Shown here in pieces: positions 1-14,007 of a DNA stretch of 64,000 nucleotides; the first letter of the stretch is position 1, and each line of letters begins with the position of its first letter. Location of the stretch: assembly GCF_038396675.1 (NCBI RefSeq), contig NC_088922.1, positions 9,661,001 through 9,725,000 on the forward strand. The letters run 5' to 3'. Under the pieces are notes generated by a model, which searched no databases, was not told the DNA's origin, and saw nothing but the letters and a program-made list of their open reading frames with translations. Source of the stretch: Hydra vulgaris (taxonomy: Eukaryota; Cnidaria; Hydrozoa; Anthoathecata; Hydridae). The translations under genes and the position numbers were made by a program.

Positions 1-113
1 CAGGTATAACTGACTCAATACAATAATAACGTTTGAACAGCTTATGTGATGAACAGAGAAATAGTGTGATATAGTGTAAAACAGATTTGTTTTTAAATTT
101 ATTATTTTTTTAG

Positions 114-263
114 TCACTTGAAAAGCGACATAAAAAACTAAATCGTTTGCATTATGATATACTTGAAAAAGATAAGCTGATGGAGGAACAGAAGACTTCT
201 TATGAAAGTACCATCAGACTATTAACAGATGATTTGAAGAATAAAAACTTATCAATAACAAAG
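114..263 (+). CDS. Internal exon of a coiled-coil protein (possibly CEP85-like)
   Basis: The exon follows a T-rich tract ending in TAG at 111-113 and ends before a GTTTGT donor at 264. It is 150 bp, phase 0 at both ends, and reads as 50 residues rich in Lys, Glu and Leu with a heptad-like pattern (SLEKRHKKLNR at the start, TIRLLTDDLKNKNLSITK at the end), typical of a coiled coil. The same-strand exons at 4919 and 13508-14007 probably belong to the same gene, which would run off the left edge. Assignment to a centrosomal coiled-coil gene rests on the C-terminal exons and is inference. Confidence 0.5.
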
Positions 264-319
264 GTTTGTCATAAACATAAAACAAGGCCAAAAATAAGAA
301 ATCAAATGTTTATTTTTTG

Positions 320-2673
<2,354 letters not shown>

Positions 2674-2765
2674 ACAATATAGAAGATACAAGTTTAGCAA
2701 GCAACCGCAAAGTGGTTGCTAAGGTGGCTTTATGTAAAGGGTGTTCAAAAAAAATATTTTAAAAC

Positions 2766-3341
2766 AAGAATATACAAGAAGCCAAATTTGGAGCAAATAT
2801 AAAAAATAATACAATTACAAAAGAAAGTTCCAAAATTTGACATTTGCCTTGTGCTCGAGTGACAAAATACCCTGAAAAATGTTCCTAATTGTTTAAAAAA
2901 ATTTTTTTTTATATAATCATAATGGTCCAAATTTTTTTTTTAATTGTTGTGTATCCTGGTTTTTAAATAATTGTTGTTTAAAAAGATTTCACATAACTTA
3001 AGAAAGGAAAACAATTATTTTTAAAAAAACTTATTTTTGCATATTTGCGCAAAATTATTTTTTTGCGAAATATTTTTTTTATTTAAATAACAATTATGAA
3101 AAAACTAGAGTACCCAACAATCTAAAAAAAAAACTTTAGACCATTTTGATCACATTAGAAAAAAAATGTTTACAAATTATTGAAATTTACCTTGCGCTTA
3201 AAGCCAAATAATTTAGGAACAATTTGGGGTATTTTGCCGCTTGAGTATAAGGTAAATGTCAATATTTTTTGGAATTTTTTTTTTGTAATCGTATTTTTTT
3301 TTATATTTGCTGCAAATTTGGCTTCTTGTGTATTCACGTTT
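2766..3341. mobile_element. Foldback (inverted-repeat) element
   Basis: The left arm at about 2766-2892 and the right arm at about 3210-3341 are imperfect reverse complements for roughly 125 bp; for example CAAGAAGCCAAATTTGGAGC on the left matches the inverted GCTGCAAATTTGGCTTCTTG on the right. The loop of about 320 bp is T/A-rich with no gene. Structure and length fit a foldback MITE; exact ends and a target duplication were not resolved. Confidence 0.6.
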
Positions 3342-3423
3342 TTAAATTATTTTTTTTTGAACTACTTTATATGCAACATTTTTTCATAGACATTAGTTAT
3401 TTAACAGGCATGTTGTTTTTTTA

Positions 3424-4424
3424 ATGCATCTTGAATCTAATAAATTACTTTCTAATTATCAATATGGGTTTTGATCTTCTCGTTCTACAGCTGGTTTGCT
3501 AACAGTAATAAATAATAGGTTTTATCGTGCATTAGATAAAGGTGGAGAGGTTAAGGCCATTGCTCTTGACATTTCAAAAGCTTTTGATAAAGTTTGGCAT
3601 GCTGGTCTTTTCCATAAGCTTTCTTCTAATGGTGTATCTGACAACATCTTTAAGATTATTAAATCCTTCCTTTCCAATCATAGTATAAAAGTTATCCTTG
3701 ATGGACAACACACTTCTTCTTATTCTGTAACTTCAGGGGTTCCTCAAGGTTCTATTCTTGGCCCTACACTCTTTTTAATTTACATCAATGATCTTCCAGA
3801 TATTCTCACATCTAAGGTGGCATTGTTCGCTGATGATACTACTATTTATTCTTGTCATGATAAGAAGCCAACACTCTTTGATTGCTTGGAGGGGGTATTG
3901 GAGTTTAAAAAGGATCTCACTTCTGCTACAGCATGGGGCTCACAGTGGCTGGTGAATTTTAGTTCAGATAAAACTCAATTTTTTTCAGCCAATCATTATC
4001 GCAATAATTTAGATCTTCCTATATTTATGAATAATAATGTACTTGATGTAATGTAAATAATAATGTACTTGATCTACCCTTCATCTTCTAGGATTAACTC
4101 TTACTTTCGATCTTCCTTGGAAACTGTGCATCAAATCCGCAAATACTGTAATGGGCACTGTTCTAAAGAGCTAGTGTCTTTTGTGCCACCTACTAAAATT
4201 CATTCTCGTGTTACTCATCATTCAATTAAGTCTCATCCTTTTTCTGTGACTGTTCCTAAATGCTCCAAAAACTCTTATTCCTTTAGTTTTTTTCCTTGAA
4301 CATCAGTTCTTTGAAATTCGCTTCATTCATCTTGCTTTCCTGATTCATATAATTTGCAATCTTTTAAGTTGTCTGTCAATCGTTATCTTGCTTTAGAATC
4401 TTCATCTTTTTTCTTTCAGTAACT
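3424..4424 (+). mobile_element. CR1/jockey-like LINE fragment: reverse transcriptase (LINE family A)
   Basis: Reads as the palm of a non-LTR reverse transcriptase: LDISKAFDKVWHAGLFHKL, GVPQGSILGPTLFLIYINDL and the catalytic FADDTTIYSC. The frame from 3496 to 4056 is preceded by LMHLESNKLLSNYQYGF, which is broken by a stop. Near 4056-4140 an internal deletion joins the post-palm region to the C-terminal tail (GHCSKELVSFVPPTKIHSRV, SHPFSVTVPKCSKNSYS), which ends at about 4421. The same family appears on the minus strand at 33905-37330. The copy is 5'-truncated and inactive. Confidence 0.9.
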
Positions 4425-4918
4425 TCCAACTCTAATAGTGGTTGCTTGCAATCAAGACCCTTGTTGGAATAGAAGATGTTAAAAAAAAGTTGCAGTTTGT
4501 TTCATTAGCGGTGAGTTTGTTACGCAAAATTTATTGGTTGTGTGAATTAATAATTGATCAAATATTTGGCATGCAGCTGTCACTAACTTTTATTGCATTT
4601 CTGTTTTTGTGGAGCTTATGCTGTAATGAAAAATATAAGTCAATTAAGTTTTAGAAAAGGTGTTTAATTTTGGTTAGAAAATTTTTACTGAAAGGAGAAT
4701 TAAACCATGTTTCTTTTTTGTTTATTAGTATTAGAAGGATTTAGATTTGAATCATGTAAGAAATTAGTTAATCCAGACTTTTCTAATGCATCTTTATAAG
4801 TAGGAGGAGTCTTTTGAAAAGATTATTTTCTTACTTATCACAAACATCTTTTGATTGTCTCACATAAAATGATAGTCTAAAGAAAATCATTAGAATTCAT
4901 TTTGTTTTGTATTTTTAG
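4425..4918. other. Intron-like AT-rich stretch without recognised features
   Basis: Lies between the LINE fragment and the exon at 4919. A 70-codon open frame at 4442-4654 shows no recognisable motif and is probably chance. Confidence 0.4.
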
Positions 4919-4981
4919 ATTAATGCACACAATCAAGAAATTATGTCTTCTAGTCTTGATTATCAAAAAGAGTTAAAAAAA
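4919..4981 (+). CDS. Short internal exon of a coiled-coil protein (possibly CEP85-like)
   Basis: A TTTTTAG acceptor precedes 4919 and a GTAACA donor follows 4981. The 63 bp are phase 0 at both ends, compatible with the exon at 114-263. It encodes 21 residues (INAHNQEIMSSSLDYQKELK plus K), polar and coil-like. Membership of the same gene is inferred from strand, phase and character. A further candidate at 6433-6467 (IRRAENYIELL) has a poor donor and is less certain. Confidence 0.45.
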
Positions 4982-7400
4982 GTAACACGTTTCATTTTGT
5001 TCTTTTAATAACTAATTGTTTACACTTATTATAAATAATTTAAAAATTATATTATAAAATTGAAAATAATTAATTATATTATAAAATTGAAAAAACTGTT
5101 TAGTTTGTTTAAGCGAGGCACGTTTTTAATGTCTTCGTAAATTCACGTATAATATCACTGAAAAATATATGGAAACAATTTTTAAAAACAGGCGATAGTT
5201 TTTATTAACTAAAAAAATTAATTCATATTCTCTATGGAATTAATTACTAATTTATTTTCTTTGCTTGTATACTTTGATTAGTTTATTTAGTAATTTTGAT
5301 ATACTTTGCACTTTTGCATAAAATTATTTGTTTATTATAAATATATTTTGATTGAGTAGTATAAAGACTGCTACACGCAAGAATATATGGACTCTTTCAA
5401 CATTCTCTTTAAAGAGGTATTTTATGTATAAAAGCAACTTTAAAAAGTTCTTTTAAGTTTATTTTGAAAAAACATTTATTTTCACTGTGTGTAATTATGT
5501 TATTAAATTATAATTGTGCAATTATTCTGTTTATTAAAAAAATGTTATCATTTAAGTATTATGTTTTTGCTGTATGTTATTATTTAAAAATGAAATATTA
5601 TGTTTTTGTTATATGTTATTATTTAAAAATAAATTAAAAACAAGTTATACAAAATTATTTTTTTTTAAATTATAAAAGTTCACAAGTTATTTTTTGCTTT
5701 GTTTTTACCCTAAGTACTCTCATTAAAATAACAAAATTAAAAGAAATTAAACTATTTAGTTAAAATATATTTAAGATATTAAAGGCCAAAAATATTTTAT
5801 TTAATTATTATTTATATATAAACTTTGTTTTAATTATTTATTTTATTAGTTTTAAGTATTTCATAAAAATATGTATATACTTCATTAATTATTTTTTTAT
5901 CATAATTTTGAATTTTTCGTGAAAACAATAAAGCAACTATCAATGTATACTACTCGCAACTTTTACTTGCAACTGTAACCATAAATAAAGGGAACTGAGA
6001 ATTATGTTATTAAAAACATTTTACGCAAAAAGAAATAAGCTGAAAGGTGAGAAATTCCAAGTTAATGTTTAATTAAGAAAAATAAATTATAAAACAAGAT
6101 AAAATTCTGAAAAACAGAAAAATAAAATATGAAAGGATAATTTTTATAATAATGATTAGAAATTATTTGAATCAGATTTCATTAAACATTTTAAAAAGTG
6201 AGAGTTTTTTGCTAAGATGTTTTTTGTTGTTGTTAAGGTTGTTGTTCAAGAGATTTTTTGAAAAATTTTCTAAAAATTTTTGTAGTAATGCACTCTAGGT
6301 TTTGTTTTTGTTTTGTTTTTTTATTGGGTCTTTTAAGTCAAAGTTTTTATAGATTTAAAAGTTTTTTTCTGCAAGCTGCATTTTCAATCTGTAAACAATA
6401 ATTTGATATAATTAAATAAAAAAAACTTTTAGATCAGAAGAGCTGAAAATTACATTGAGCTTTTAAGGTCCAAAGCTTCATCATAAAAATTTATTGGATA
6501 GTTTAAAAAATTGTTTAGGAATGTTTAGATTTTAAATAATATAATAAATAAAGTTTGTTTATTCAAAATTATGGTTGTCATTTATTACATATATAACACA
6601 GGGTTGTCATTTATTACATATATATTACTAAATGCATAAATGCTAAAAAAATACAGACAACTGGTATCAATTTTGATCCTGAAAAATAAAAAAAATCAGA
6701 AAATGTCAAAATCTAAAATAATTATCAAGTTAAATAAAGTTTTAAATTTATTTAAAAAGTTTGTTAAAAAGGTCTTATTGTTTTCAAAATTTTGACGAAC
6801 ACAAAATGGTAGATCATAAGTATTTGCCATTAAATTAAAAAACTTTTCTTTTTTTTTTTTTTTTTTTTTCAAGTTTTAGTTTTACTTTTAGTAACATCAA
6901 AAGAATGCAAATGAATAGTTGCAGTATGAATAGGGTTGTTGTTTTTAGTTTGTTCAAATCAATCGTTGAAGTTAATCAAAGTTTATTGCTAATAAAAGCA
7001 GACACTTTTAATAATTGTACATGATTTTTATTAAACATGTTTACAATATTGCATACAATATTGTTGATCTTCATTACATGTGTTTACAATATTATATTAT
7101 ACAGTATTAGGCAATAATAAGTTACTTGTTTTTGATTTTTCTTTTATAGTTTTTTAAAATACTTTAGTTAGGTTGTCAATTTTATTGATATTTGATTGGC
7201 TTATTGGCATCATTAACAGGTTGTAAGTTGCTAAAATTATTTGGTAGTTAAATAGTTTTGATAAATATGTTGGTGTCATAAATGGGCACAGATGTTCTAG
7301 AATTGACTAGAAGATTGTTATTTAGGTTTTGCTAAAGTCTTTGTTCTTTTTAATGAATTAGCTCCTCGCAAGGCTGCTTTTAATATTAAGTTAACATAAG
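4982..7400. other. AT-rich intronic stretch
   Basis: No gene or complete transposon is recognised. It holds a poly-T run at about 6847-6870, a short direct duplication near 6577-6630 (TCATTTATTACATATAT twice) and a weak exon candidate at 6433-6467. Confidence 0.4.
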
Positions 7401-8000
7401 CTGTAATTTGTATGGAATACATAAAGAAAGTGATTTTTTCAATTGTTCAAATAAAATTTCAAATGTTGGAAGCAACTTTGCTGAATGATGTACCACATGA
7501 GATTATGTTTTGCTTGATAGAACAAGTGATAATAGCTAATTTGAGCAGCAACCATTGTATTTGTAGAAAAAGAAAGAGATGCAGTCTTACATTGAGTTCC
7601 TCAAGTTTGACAGCTGGAGCAAGTCTATCACATTTACAGTTTGATTTTGGGCCTTGTCTAAAAGTAAAATGATGCTCATTAGAAGAACAAGCCAAATATG
7701 ACAACATTATTTCATAAAATGACATATAAGAGACACAAAAGAGGCAAGGAATAAAATCAGGAGTGAGAAATCAATGAGCACAATTAAAGTAAACCGTAGC
7801 AGATGCTAGCTTTGCAATTGTAACTATGGTTTCCATGAGAGTTAATCCTGAATCAAAGAGACAAAAGGTTGAGGACTCGGTATAATGTTGTGATATATTA
7901 GAAGCAGTGAGAATGTTATGATGCATTAAAAATGAATATCAACACCACTGATAATTGTTAGCAATAAAAAATTGAGTTTGGTTTGTTTCAAAATTCATCA
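7400..8000 (-). mobile_element. Heavily decayed LINE family A fragment
   Basis: On the minus strand this resembles the post-palm and C-terminal part of the LINE at 33905-37330. Shared landmarks include GCAGATGCTAGCTTTGCAA, TTTCCATGAGAGTTAATCCT and the AAAAATTGAGT segment, in the same order. No long frame remains, so it is an old copy. Confidence 0.6.
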
Positions 8001-8535
8001 GCTAGTGTAAGCTCAAATGAGAAAGGAACAAAATACCAAGATAATGTTTTTTTACGTATACAATTTGTTTCTATGAAACAGCTGTTGCTATTGGATTATC
8101 TTTAATGTGAACTCAAAGTCCAATTTATTCATTTATAAATTCATAGTGGTATTTCCTCAGTTTCATTCATAGTGGTACTTCCTCAGTTTTACCTTTTTTA
8201 AGGTTTATTACCAAATCATGACTTTGAAATCAAATGATGATATTGCTCAAATCCCTGGTTATTTATTTTGAATACCTGCTTCATAAATAAATCTCCATCA
8301 TCTGTGTATTTATTAGTTCCTAATGTTTATGGCTTTTTTATGTTTTATTTAAGTATATCAGAAATAAAATAAAAATTAAACTTTTTGGCAAATGTTGCTT
8401 AATTAACACCTAACAAAATTTTATTGAATATTACAATTTGATGTTTAAAGATAGTTAATGAACTAGTTTACATCAGATCTTTGTAAAATATAAAGGAATA
8501 GAAATTGTAAAATATAAAGGTATAGACTGATAAAA

Positions 8536-8727
8536 GAATGAACCGAATGTTTTATTTTTTATTTTTTATATAATATAGAATGAACCGAATATTTTAATTT
8601 ATTTTTTATATAATATAGAATAAAGCCAATGCAGTCGATGTTTTATTTTAATAATAAAAGTTTATTTCATAAAGTTTATTTTCTTATAAAGTCAACTTTT
8701 ATTGTTAAAAATAACATTCGGTTCATT
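8536..8727. mobile_element. MITE-like element of about 190 bp
   Basis: The inverted termini GAATGAACCGAATGTT (about 8536) and AACATTCGGTTCATTC (about 8710) enclose AT-rich sequence with no coding potential. The terminal motif is repeated internally near 8579-8595 (GAATGAACCGAATATT), suggesting an internal duplication. Confidence 0.55.
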
Positions 8728-9035
8728 CTGTTTCATAGCAAATTGATTTGTTTATTTTTTTGTTAAAAAGTAGTACATTTTATAATCAGAAAACAAACAG
8801 ATTATACTGAGATTGTGAGAGTTTAGTTTTAGTTTAATTAACTTATATATAGTGATTTTTATAATTATTTAGTATTAAAAAATATAGAGATATGAGCTTC
8901 ATATTAAAATATATAGATATATGAGATATTGTTGCATCTAATAATTTACCTAATTCAATGAAGATAATCCCAGAGACTAAATATCAACCTAAATTTGTAA
9001 CAAAAGAACCACAAAAAAAATTTTTAGAGCAACAT

Positions 9036-9345
9036 ATTTTCTAAAGCTATCTTAAAGACTTTATTAAAGTCTAAAGCTTTTGAGCAACATATTTTCTAAA
9101 GCTATCTTAAAGACTTTATTAAAGTCTAATATATAAACTACTCCACTTTTGCTAATTATTACAACATTAAATATATCTACTTTGCTATCATATTAACCAT
9201 CATCCATTACAAGTGTAACTTCAGGTGACATTCAGATAATATTCAAGAAAATAAGCTTTAAATTTATCTACTTTGCTATCATATTAACCATCATCCATTA
9301 CAAGTGTAACTTCAGGTGACATTCAAATAATATTCAAGAAAATTT
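9036..9345. repeat. Two local tandem duplications
   Basis: A block of about 48 bp containing GAGCAACATATTTTCTAAAG occurs twice between 9027 and 9128. A block of about 85-95 bp containing TACTTTGCTATCATATTAAC and CATCCATTACAAGTGTAACT occurs twice between 9165 and 9345 with very few differences, so the second duplication is recent. Confidence 0.8.
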
Positions 9346-9605
9346 TAAATTTAAATTTAAGAAAGAATGCCTAGAGTTGCAAAAAACACGTTTTTTTTTC
9401 TTTTGTGTTTTTGGGTTAAAAAAAACGTGTTTTTTTGTTGTTGTTTTGACATTTTTTTTGTTTGTTTGTTTGTTTTGGTGTTTTTTAGGCTTATTTTGAG
9501 CAATTTTTAATTTTTTTGGCATACATTTTGAAATAATTTTCCTTTATTCTAATATATTTTTAGTATATGATCATTAAAAACACAATACACCTTTTCACAG
9601 TTTTA

Positions 9606-10540
9606 GTATAGAGCATCAAGAATTAAAAAAGAAAAACGATAACTTAAAAAAAGAACTTCAGCACAAAATTAAAGAAAAAATAGAACGAAAAAAAGAACTT
9701 CACGAAAAAAAGAACTTCATGAAAAAAAGAACTTCAGCACAAAATTAAAAAAATAAAGATTTATATGAAAAATTAACTTCAACCACATCAGTTATTACTA
9801 TGAAACCAGACAAATTTGTATATAAACATAATCTATACAAATCGTGTTATTGCAACTTACTTGTATACAAACATTTATTTTAAAAATGATAGATCTTGCG
9901 ACTTTTATACTGGCCTTACATCTGTCAATGTGTTTCATGAGTTACATAGTGCAGTATCACCATTAATCAAAAGAAGATAAAGTGATGTTAAAAAAACATC
10001 TACTGCTGTTTTTTGAAATTTAAAAAAACCCTAAACTATTTGGACCAAAATAAAAGTTATGCAGCAAAGATGAATTTTTAATGATGTTAAGGCTTGGATT
10101 ACTGAAAACTGGTTTTGCTGACAGGTTTAAATATATTTAGGATTAGCCAGTGCAATATTTTCTTCAATGGTTTATCTCACTTTTAAAGCACAAGGCTTAC
10201 ATAGACTAAATTTCAGATAAAGAAATGACAAATCGCAACAACTATTTAGATTGCATTCCAAAATCCTCTTTTATAATGCATGATAAAGGCTTAAATATTA
10301 ATACTGAATGTTCTGAACGTTTTATCTACCACACAGCTCACCCTGGTTGGAAAGGTGCAGCTCGAATGACTTGACAAATGACAATGACAAATGAAGAACT
10401 AAACAAAATAAAATAAATTGCTAATTTAAGGATATTGGTTGAACAAGTTAAGAAGAAGACCAAAGACATTTCAAATTATGTCAACAGAGTTTCTGCTAAC
10501 AATGTTAAAACTATTTGATGATATTATTTGCTTAGCTTTG
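9606..10540 (+). pseudogene. Decayed transposase, DDE_4 / PIF-ISL2EU-like
   Basis: A coiled-coil stretch at about 9612-9750 (ELKKKNDNLKKELQHKIKEK) is followed by pieces in shifting frames: FYTGLTSVNVFHELHSAVSP (about 9900), KSSFIMHDKGLNI (about 10260) and EELNKIK-stop-IANLRILVEQVKKK (about 10400). In DDE_4-type transposases these correspond to the FYTGxPS segment, the ADKGFDI third-aspartate segment and the IANxRIHVERxIxRxK tail. Many stops and frameshifts make it a relic. The match is by remembered motif order, so the superfamily call is moderate. Confidence 0.5.
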
Positions 10541-10604
10541 AGTAATCTAAGAAAACCAATATGTTTAGAGTGACTTTATAACAAATCTGTTTTTACATTG
10601 ATAG

Positions 10605-10607
<3 letters not shown>

Positions 10608-10694
<87 letters not shown>
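10608..10694. repeat. (TA)n microsatellite
   Basis: About 87 bp of TA. Confidence 0.95.
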
Positions 10695-10697
<3 letters not shown>

Positions 10698-11514
10698 TTA
10701 GCTTTAAACTCTACATTAAGCTCATATAGAATTTAAAAAAAAATAGTTAAATTTTTTTTTTTTAAATTGAAAAGTCAATGTTTTGAGGTACTTCTTTTTC
10801 ACTTGTTTTTTAATATGATATTTAAACTGGATTAGACAGGCTCTTTATTTTAATACTTATATAAGACTAATGGCACTGGTTTAATAATATTATTTGATAA
10901 ATCTTAGTTTTGCTTTGTAAATCTCAAACAAATTACTGATAAAATAATGTTTATGTTTTTACCTCCATTGCGTGCATGAATTTTATATCAGAACTGTGAA
11001 AAGGTGTATTACATGTAAAAGCACCAAATTTAACTCACATTTTTAATAAAAAATTGAATTAGCTTCAAGTTAGTTATACATCTAGGCATAGGTATGGGAA
11101 TGTTTATTCATCATGTTGTATTCTTCCTAACAACTGTGATAAAACTCTCATTATATTTAGACACTTTTCTTATCCTATAAGAAAGTTACCATTTTAATTT
11201 TGATAATGTAAATATATTAGTATATAATACCATGCCATTTTAATATCAGACTTCAAATGCTCAAAGAATTAACCAATCTATCAAGGTTATTTAATTATTT
11301 AAACATTTATATATTGTGTAGTAATTTAGTCTTACATTGTTTGTTTGTTAAATTTGTCAAAAAAATATATCGCTAGTAGGCCCTTATAAAAAAAGCCCTA
11401 TACTGAACTTAGTTTCAAGGAAAATCTAAAAATTTTGAATTATTATTATTTACTGAGTTTGCCAGACCACCTTTATCTGATGATTTGTAATTTATCTATT
11501 CATAATTTATTTTT
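10695..11514. other. AT-rich stretch without recognised features
   Basis: No supported exon or transposon. Confidence 0.4.
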
Positions 11515-11561
11515 ATATATATATACATACATATATATATATATATATGTATGTATGTATG

Positions 11562-11600
<39 letters not shown>
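11515..11600. repeat. TA/TATG compound microsatellite
   Basis: TA, ATAC, TA, ATGT and TA runs in succession. Confidence 0.9.
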
Positions 11601-11602
<2 letters not shown>

Positions 11603-11994
11603 CAAACTAGCTCAACATACTGCTCCTAACAAAAACAAATTGAAAATTAAAGAAGCATTCCATATTAATTGGAAAAATCCATCATTAAATAAACAAACTG
11701 TTTATTATAATATAGATTTGTCAATCTAGTTTGTTTTATTTACGTTATTTTTATGCTACTTATGGTATCATAAGTTGTATTATAATTTTTATTGGTTTGC
11801 AATAATTCTATTTGTCTGTTAATATTTCTCAGTAATGTCTTCACATTTTGATTTTGATATTCCAGAGTTTTGAATTGTAATTTTATCTTTTGAAAATGTT
11901 GTAGTTTAACTACAAAACATGTCAAGATTTAAAAAAATTGTGTTTTTCTTAAAACATTCGTGTAAAAAAGTTTAAAAATTCGTGTTTTTCTTGA

Positions 11995-12034
11995 CAAGCT
12001 TATGGAGAAGACAAAGGTCTTCTCCATAAGCTTG
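11995..12034. repeat. Perfect palindrome at a LINE truncation point
   Basis: The 18-bp arms 11995-12012 and 12017-12034 are separated by AAAG. The right arm is the first sequence of the LINE fragment that follows, so the left arm is an inverted copy of the LINE's truncated 5' edge. Confidence 0.85.
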
Positions 12035-12525
12035 CTTCATTTCGTGTATCTGGGAAAGTTTTGAGATTGTTAAATGGTTTCTTATCTACAGTAATGATCT
12101 TCCAGACAGCTTTATATCTAAACTTATTCTTTTTTCTGATAACTCAACTTTATACTCCTGTCTTGACAAAAAATCTTCTCTTTTTGATCGCTTAGAACAG
12201 GCAGCCAATCTTGAATCTGATCTCACTTCTGTAACAGATTAGGGCTCGCAGTGGCTTGTAAATTTTAACTCCTACGAAACTTATTTTACTGCAAACAACT
12301 ATCGCAACACTGTTGACATTCCTATATTAATAAATAGGAACCCTCTCACTGAGTCGTCTTCTTTACATCTTTTTGCATTATCATTTACTATTGGCCTTTT
12401 ATCTGAGCCATTTATACAATTGATTGCGATTAGCATCCGCTAAGGTTGCTTCTCTTCATCGTGCTTGCCATTTTCTTACTCCTGATTCAATTCTCTACTT
12501 CTACAAGTCTCTTATTCGTTTTTGT
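12013..12525 (+). mobile_element. LINE family A fragment, degenerate reverse transcriptase
   Basis: Reads as HKLASFRVSGKVLRLLNGFL, then after a gap NDLPDSFISKLILFSDNSTL (the family FADDTTIY site changed to FSDNSTLY, so the catalytic Asp pair is lost), then GSQWLVNFNS after an in-frame stop. The 3' end runs into the TA microsatellite at 12526. Same family as 3424-4424. Confidence 0.8.
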
Positions 12526-12546
12526 ATATATATATATATATATATG

Positions 12547-12577
<31 letters not shown>

Positions 12578-12589
12578 GTTTATATGTAT

Positions 12590-12679
<90 letters not shown>
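12526..12679. repeat. (TA)n / TATG compound microsatellite
   Basis: About 154 bp of TA with TATGTATG interruptions. The three overlapping open frames here are simple-repeat artefacts. Confidence 0.95.
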
Positions 12680-12681
<2 letters not shown>

Positions 12682-13404
12682 AATATAATTAAATATAGTA
12701 AGTGTAAATAAACAATGTTTATTGTGTCAATATATAACACTTAAAACAATTAAGATAAAATTGAGGGAGACAAAATTATTTTAGAAGTTTTTATACAGGA
12801 CTGCTCCAACCTTTAACCTTACCAAAAAAAAAGAGTTTCAGTAAATTTTAGTATTAGTTGTTCTGTTTAAATCTGAAATTAAAATATGAATTAAGATACT
12901 GCCATTAAAGTTAAGTTTAATAGCTTAAATAATGAATTTTTAAATATTTTCCATAAGAACCAAAAAAACGCACCCCTGCGTTTTTTTTCCAAAAAAGTAA
13001 CTAAAAAAAAGCAAAAAACAAAAATGTGCATGACATCTCTAAGCATGTCTTAAAAAAATTTTAATGGCAAAAAAAAATCAGAATATCTTTCTCTTTATTT
13101 TTTATTTGAGTATTTAAAATGTACATAGCAATAACAATAACAAAAATAGTATTTCTATAAATAGAATTTTCTAAATTTTTTTTGAAATAAAAAATTTGTC
13201 TAACAATTTGTTAATTAGTTATGTTAAATTAGTTTCTATATTTCAATTTTTAGTTGTTAATTATTGGATTGTTTATTTGATTTATTTATATTATATATCT
13301 ATTATAAATTTATTTATAATAGTTTTAAATAAAATTATTTTTAAAAAATTAAAATTTATTAAATTAAATAATTTTATAGGAATCTAAACCATGTTTGTTT
13401 TAAA

Positions 13405-13439
<35 letters not shown>

Positions 13440-13507
13440 TACATAAATTATTATAAGTTTATCAAGATACCATCAGGGTTTCTAATTTATTTTTATAATC
13501 ACACTAG
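12680..13507. other. AT-rich intron-like stretch with poly-T run
   Basis: No exon is supported. A run of about 30 T lies at 13409-13438. Confidence 0.4.
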
Positions 13508-14007
13508 ATATGTAAATGCGCTGATGATGTTCGATCTTTTGTCAAGTTATGCAGTTCAAGAGTAAAAGGAATGGAACCTGATTTAAATGCTCTTTTGGGT
13601 TTAAATGGTAAGTTTTAATTTTGAATAATAATTTTTAGGTTAATAGGTGTTTTCTAGGTTTAAATGATAACTCTTGGTTACTTTTAAGTTTAATTAGTAA
13701 CTTTTTTCAAAAAAGAAAAAAAAAATTTTACTTTTCTTAAAAAAAAAATACCATTTTTAAAATTAAATCTTGAATATTTTGAGTATTATAAACTTTTTAT
13801 TCTTATTTTTTACTTTTTATTCTATTTTTAGATTCACCTGAGAAATCCCAAACAATATTTCAAAGTGTTGCATTGCCAACTCTAGATACCCTTCAATTAA
13901 AATTTTCAGAGATTGCAGATGTGAGAAAAGAAATTGATGGTTTGCGTCGCAGTGTGTGTGAGCATTATGCTCAGGAGATTGGGAATAATATGTGCATTAG
14001 TCAATAA
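13508..14007 (+). CDS. C-terminal two exons of a coiled-coil protein, CEP85-like
   Basis: Exon 13508-13607 follows a CTAG acceptor, ends in phase 1 before GTAAGT and reads ICKCADDVRSFVKLCSSRVK then GMEPDLNALLGLN. Exon 13832-14007 follows TTTTTAG and joins in frame (GLN-D-SPEKSQ), ending ALPTLDTLQLKFSEIADVRK, EIDGLRRSVCEHYAQEIGNN, MCISQ, stop. The RxxxCxxYAQxxGxxxxxxQ ending and the LLG segment before a final coiled coil resemble the C-terminus of CEP85, a centrosomal protein, as I remember it. The splice joins are seen directly; the family name is a moderate inference. Upstream exons probably include 114-263 and 4919-4981. Confidence 0.55.

Noticed and set aside
6433-6485. Exon candidate IRRAENYIELLRSKASS ending in a stop
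   Set aside because: The acceptor is acceptable but the donor GTCCAA is poor, and its phase does not join the exon at 13508; kept only as a weak note.
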